Below are positions 59,426-64,000 of a DNA stretch of 64,000 nt, one piece after another. The notes under the pieces were generated by a model that was not told the DNA's origin, did no database searches, and saw only the letters and a list, made by a program, of their open reading frames with translations. Made by a program: the position numbers and the translations under genes. Origin of the DNA: Ascidia mentula (Eukaryota > Chordata > Ascidiacea > Phlebobranchia > Ascidiidae). The stretch lies in assembly GCA_947561715.1 (NCBI GenBank), contig OX387199.1, forward strand, positions 22,511,001 to 22,575,000. Reading direction: 5' to 3'. How positions within the stretch are numbered: the stretch's first letter is position 1; each line of letters opens with the position of its first letter.

Positions 59426-62400
59426 TCACTACACAATGGCTACCAGTCCATGGCAGATCCGACAGAGAACCACTTTTGTGCCGCCGTCACGAAATCTTCA
59501 GCTATGTTGCTTACTTGCGCCCTCTAGTGTGTCATGTCATGCGTTCCATATTTTCCAGCAACTACCACGCTGGGTGAAGTTCAATTATTATCCTTCCGAG
59601 CAGGGGCCCCATTGTTATCTCCTTCTGATTTTCAGTGTTTACGCCAAATTTTTTTCTGTGCACACATCCAAAGCATGTTTTGATCTAAATGAGTTTTTTT
59701 TTTGTTTGATCAGTCAAAATTACTAAATAGCATTTCCCCCCATGGTTTAAATGAAGTTATACTCTATTCTTTATATGTCATGGTGAACTTCGTTTCCTCG
59801 TTCGAAAACCAGCTTCTGGTTTCTTTGTTTGACGTAATGCTCATTTAATGTGAGTAATATTCTGCGTCCAATCTCATACTTTATAAAGTCGCCTGTTTAT
59901 TTTTTTGGGGGAAACACTGTTTCGTGCAGCATGAATTTGTGGCGTGTAAATTCAACCAGTAGCGCTTCGCATCTTACAATTAATTGTTGTGAGAAATAAT
60001 TCTATTAGAGTAACATATCGCTTTTATTGCTTCTCAATCGGTGACGTAACGACCGTCACAACACAGCACGAAGACGCGCGCTGTTAAAAAAACGTCACCT
60101 TATGAATGTTTTGATGTGGAATCTTTCGCAAAAGTAATTTCCGACTGTGAAAAGGGCAAGGTCACCTATGTACAATGTCAAACCGCTTTCTTTTTTATCT
60201 TTAATGTGGTTTCTGTACAGGTGGAAATTGCGGAACTCTTGTAGTTGATAAGTCGCTGTGTTGTTATTCAAAGATAAACAGTGACCTGCTGTACTTTAAA
60301 ATCACTGAAGTCAGTGAAGGATTTTTGCGGAGTTAATATCCCCTTACTTGTTGATGGTCAATTTCACAACTTCTTGTATCAAATCCTAACTTTCCCCGCA
60401 AAAGCGGGTGTTTCATCAACAACTTTCTTCGAGCGCTTGGAAATTCAGCTCCTTCTGTTTCAAAACCATTGATGTTTTTTTTCTGATTTGGGGTCGTTAT
60501 GTTGGCGTATCGACGCTACCTTGATGGTTTTTGCCAGCCATATACCTGCAGTTGTATTACAAACCTTCCAAGATTTTTACTAATTTTCCCTGGGTTTTGT
60601 CGCACAATCCTTTACACCCTGGTTAACTTCGCTACAGCGAACTCGGTTCGGTTATTGAATGACGTACATCTCATTGTGTTTATTCGTTGTAATGAAAAAC
60701 AATGTCCCAAACACTTGCGGCTCGGCAATTCAAACAAAGACAAGAAACCTGTTTTTTTATTCTTTTTTGTCGATAAAACCAGGACCCGACCAACCTTAAC
60801 TCTCGCGACCCTCGCCAGCACTTGGGATCAGCACGCACTTCTGCAAAAGCCGACTTCTTTATTTTTCCCGATCCGCGTGTATGACGACACAGTGGTACGT
60901 TGTGACGTCACAGCGGAGAATATTAGCCGTATTATTAACGTCATGTGTAGTTTTCCGACGATGTTGTACGTTGTTATGCGGTTTGCTAATTCACCTTCTC
61001 CCCTTTTTTCCTTAGTATGTGCGTGCGTTTATGCGTGAAATGTGTGGTTTAAAAAAAGCTTTTTCGTTTTTTTAAACGTTTAAAATTCGCCAACGATGAT
61101 GCCCGCGGTTTTTATTTGTGAGATAGCGACAGGGGATTTGGTCAAGCGCCCAATAAATCAACGAATTAATCCGGTGTGTTACCCCTTCTACATTCATCCC
61201 AACCCACTGCAGTTGTTTCCTGTGACACATGTTTTGCGTGGAAGTCAGACAATGGTGAGGTTTATCCGTCCAGTGACGTCAACACCCATGAACCCTCTAG
61301 CGACGTTCCCGGATACAAATTGTCCAGACCGGTTGGATCCGAATAGTTAACAATCGAATCCAACCAGGTAATTTGGACCCAAATAGTTAACAATCGAATC
61401 CGACTAGGTTATTTGGACCCAAATAGTTAACAATCGAATCCGACTAGGTTATTTGGACCCAAATAGTTAACAACCGAATCCAAACAGGTAATTTGGAACC
61501 GGCAGTTTGTTAGTCAGTAATTACTGTGCAACAAAGAACAAATCGTCATTTGGATCCGCCTCAAAATATCTTCATTTGTTTGATCAGAAATAGGAATTTG
61601 TCTAAAAGGCGGTAGCATTGTTTTTTGTTTAGTTAGGTCAGAATTCAATTATGGAAAAGGGGCAAATTTAGTTCCAAAAACCTTAAAATGAAAGTCAGCA
61701 AATGTTTTTGTGCAAGATGCCATGAAAAATCGCACATTTTTTGTGTTTGTGCGGTTAATGTTATTGGAGCTATCCGGTGATTCTAAGCGTATTACCCGGC
61801 GCGAACGGATACTGAAAAATAGTCTAACGTAACGACTTGTTTTGGATTGAAACTTTTCGTCAACCTGAAGATAGTTTGGGATCAAAGACGGTAGGCACAA
61901 ACTCCAGCAAACAAAACATCTCTATACTCTGTCATGGTAACGATACAGACCCAGTAAAGTGACAATCAAATGGTCGGTGCCCTTATTCGTGCTAATTTGG
62001 GGTGCACGTTTTTGTCAATATAAAATGCACGTTCGTTCTGTGTATATTAGCACCCGCTAATTAATATCATAATAAATCCACGTGGTGTCACACTCCCTGA
62101 CAATATAACAGTGGAGTAGTTTCTCTACACAAGGATGACACGCGAGTCTATTAGTCCACATGGATATCATAATGAGGTACTTGGATTTTCGTTTCGTGGT
62201 TAATGTGAAGGGTTCGCATGGGCGACATCAAACCTGTCCAGAAAATCCTGGTGAGACAACATGCTGCCTGCAGGCCCTGTCAGAACAAAACCGGGGTCTG
62301 TGCTGGTCGGTGAGATCAAAAACCATGATCTGAGACTAAACACGTGAGCTCAGACCGAAAACTATGATCTAGGAGAGATCACATTATGATCTGTTTATTT

Positions 62401-64000
62401 GTGGAAAGAGTCGTAAATACATAGGACGATATCAAAGACGAGGCAGAAACAAAGAGATAATTGCTGCGGTTATGCGACAAAGAAGACTTAGAAGCAGTAG
62501 CGCAAGTTGAAAGACTTTAAAACAAAATATTGAATGTGATCTCCTCACGTAGTCTGGCGCAGTACTGCAGCCAGTCGGACTGGTAGGCGAGTGTTGCAGC
62601 AGGCTGAATATGATCCGGCGGAGGTGACTATAGCAAAACACATCAAAACGCAAACGTCAACTCGGTTCACAGGCCCATTATATTACTTTCGCTGCCAGTT
62701 TGGCGGAGTTATAAGGGTTATTTGGTTCATACCGAATCTTTCCTATGTTTATGGTAGAGCCCAGAATCACCAAAAAAACGAACATTTGCATTGAAAGTTA
62801 ACCTTGTGACACACCCACCAAAACCTATTGTACAAGATTCGCACAATATGACGAATAAATTAATTTTGTTAATTAGCCGCTTGAATTGTTGAAAAAGTTT
62901 TTTGTGCTGTCGTTGCAGCCGGGCAAATCGTAATATTAAAAAAAATGTGAGATTTTTATTCCAGAGAAAAAGTTTTTCACGCTTCGCTGGATTCTCCTTC
63001 ATCCTTTTTTCTTTGACAAGTCATTGAGGATTAAATCCTAGCAGAGTAGGTTTATGACGACCTTGGTAACATGTTAAGTTGGATTAATCTAAACAAATTA
63101 CGTTTTTGGAGCAAATGTGACAATCAGATGGTTCTTCATTCTAGTTTTTGGCATAATACATTGTAGAAAGTGTGTTTTCATATTGTGAAAGTAAATTAGA
63201 GATCTTACAGTCTGTACTATGTTAGAGAATTATTGTATCATAAACAATGCGGACAAGTGGACTCATGGTTTGGGCGTTGGTATGTTGCGAATATTAAGTG
63301 TGTTTAAATGTTAACCTTTTGTGGTTTTTGGTCGCAGCATTTGAACATAGGCTAGCTTTGATGTGAGTGAATGTGCTGACCAATGTGGTCGAAGTTTCTT
63401 CAAAAACATTCATTTACTATACTTTGCAAAATGTATATATATATATTTAGCACGTTGTATATAGATTTAAAATTTATCACAAAATGCATGGACTACCATA
63501 TTTTTGAACATATTTTCCCTGTAATTTTTAAAATAGTTATTTTTCAGAGGCAAATTTAGGTGTGTTTATGGCTTAGTATCTGTTCTAGAGAAAAAAACAT
63601 GGCAGGGATAGAGTGAGGAAATGATTACAAGTTTAAATCACGCTCATTTGGTAAACAATTCATCTTGAAAGCAAAAATGAACACAAAGAAAGACAAACAA
63701 CTGCTGGAGTGTGACTCTAGAATAAAAGGTAACAAAAAAACATATTTCCCATCTAACTACAGACCAGCTTGCTTAAAGGTTTCTGCGCTTATCGTAGAAC
63801 CCAATGATATAAATTGTATTTGCTTGTTTTAACTTTTGAGGTGTGTCCTGCATGAAAACAGACAAGTCTAATTTGTATTTTTACGAAAGCAAACTTAAAC
63901 CTGCACAACAACATGAATTTATCTTCAAGAAATGTTGTGAAGATTGTTAGTCTTGTTGGTAATATATGTGTTGACTTCTTGAATTTGAAGCAATGCTTTC
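59426..64000. other. Downstream region, no gene confirmed
   Basis: It holds the PPM1 3' UTR and unassigned DNA. A 179-codon open frame (60499-61038) and an 84-codon frame (61096-61350, ending inside a minisatellite) have no recognised domain. Several TGACGT motifs cluster at 60.0-61.3 kb. After 61.5 kb I see only AT-rich sequence and small repeats around ATGATCT at 62325-62390. Confidence 0.4.
61331..61505 (+). repeat. Minisatellite, period about 47-48 bp
   Basis: Nearly four copies of a unit contain AATAGTTAACAATCGAATCC and AGGTNATTTGGACCC. The middle two are almost identical. Confidence 0.85.

Noticed and set aside
60499-61038. 179-codon frame as a confirmed gene
   Set aside because: No domain, no splice context, and a compositionally plain C-terminus. 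Mentioned only as an unassigned open frame.
63340-63410. Another hammerhead palindrome (GCTAGCTTTGATG...GTGGTCGAAG)
   Set aside because: It lacks the GAAA core and convincing mirrored arms; the resemblance to the 28-kb element is too slight.

Overview
The window looks like nuclear DNA of an invertebrate chordate or another small marine animal genome. A Ciona-type sea squirt is my best guess, made by inference. The DNA is AT-rich with short introns and GT-AG splicing. It carries animal genes (beta-secretase, PPM1A-type phosphatase, NACHT NTPase, MADF-BESS protein, LDL-receptor class A proteins) and a dense load of mobile elements. No bacterial features are seen.

Layout. 1.0-6.6 kb, minus strand: LDLa-rich secreted or receptor-like exons, including a tandemly duplicated exon pair. 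Three tRNA-like SINE heads lie at 3.6, 5.2 and 39.4 kb. 8.8-11.75 kb: a complete-looking Penelope-like retroelement with a 735-codon RT/GIY-YIG frame, about 405-bp inverted terminal repeats carrying hammerhead-like motifs, and a 10-bp target duplication. 12.8-14.1 kb: integrase and 3' LTR of a broken Ty3/Gypsy-like fossil. 15.2-26.1 kb: a nest of elements. It holds a worn relative of a non-autonomous LTR element, a tandem LTR pair, two head-to-head copies (A minus, B plus) of a gag/pol-less LTR element with a tRNA-Trp primer site, and a long-inverted-repeat element (repeat K) into which copy A inserted. 27.5-32.0 kb: exons of a decayed, possibly GON4L-like host gene with a 770-bp hAT-type element and other small repeats inside it. 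33.16-38.74 kb: an 11-exon NACHT gene, rebuilt here with every splice phase consistent (893 aa). 40.83-41.87 kb, minus: a five-exon MADF-BESS gene (265 aa). 42.18-44.99 kb: a 2.8-kb palindrome made of 42-bp satellite units, bounded by 8-bp target duplications. 46.05-51.22 kb: an eight-exon BACE-type aspartyl protease (478 aa). 55.0-59.43 kb: a five-exon PPM1A/B phosphatase (402 aa). 59.4-64 kb: mostly unassigned sequence with a CRE-rich block and a minisatellite.

The host genes have unrelated jobs: membrane proteolysis, Ser/Thr dephosphorylation, innate sensing and transcription. They do not form a pathway. The theme linking the region is DNA able to fold back on itself: Penelope ends, a mini-Penelope, short hammerhead palindromes, the satellite foldback, and the A/B inverted pair. 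The strongest candidates for something not yet described are the satellite foldback and the series of hammerhead-bearing inverted elements from autonomous to minimal.
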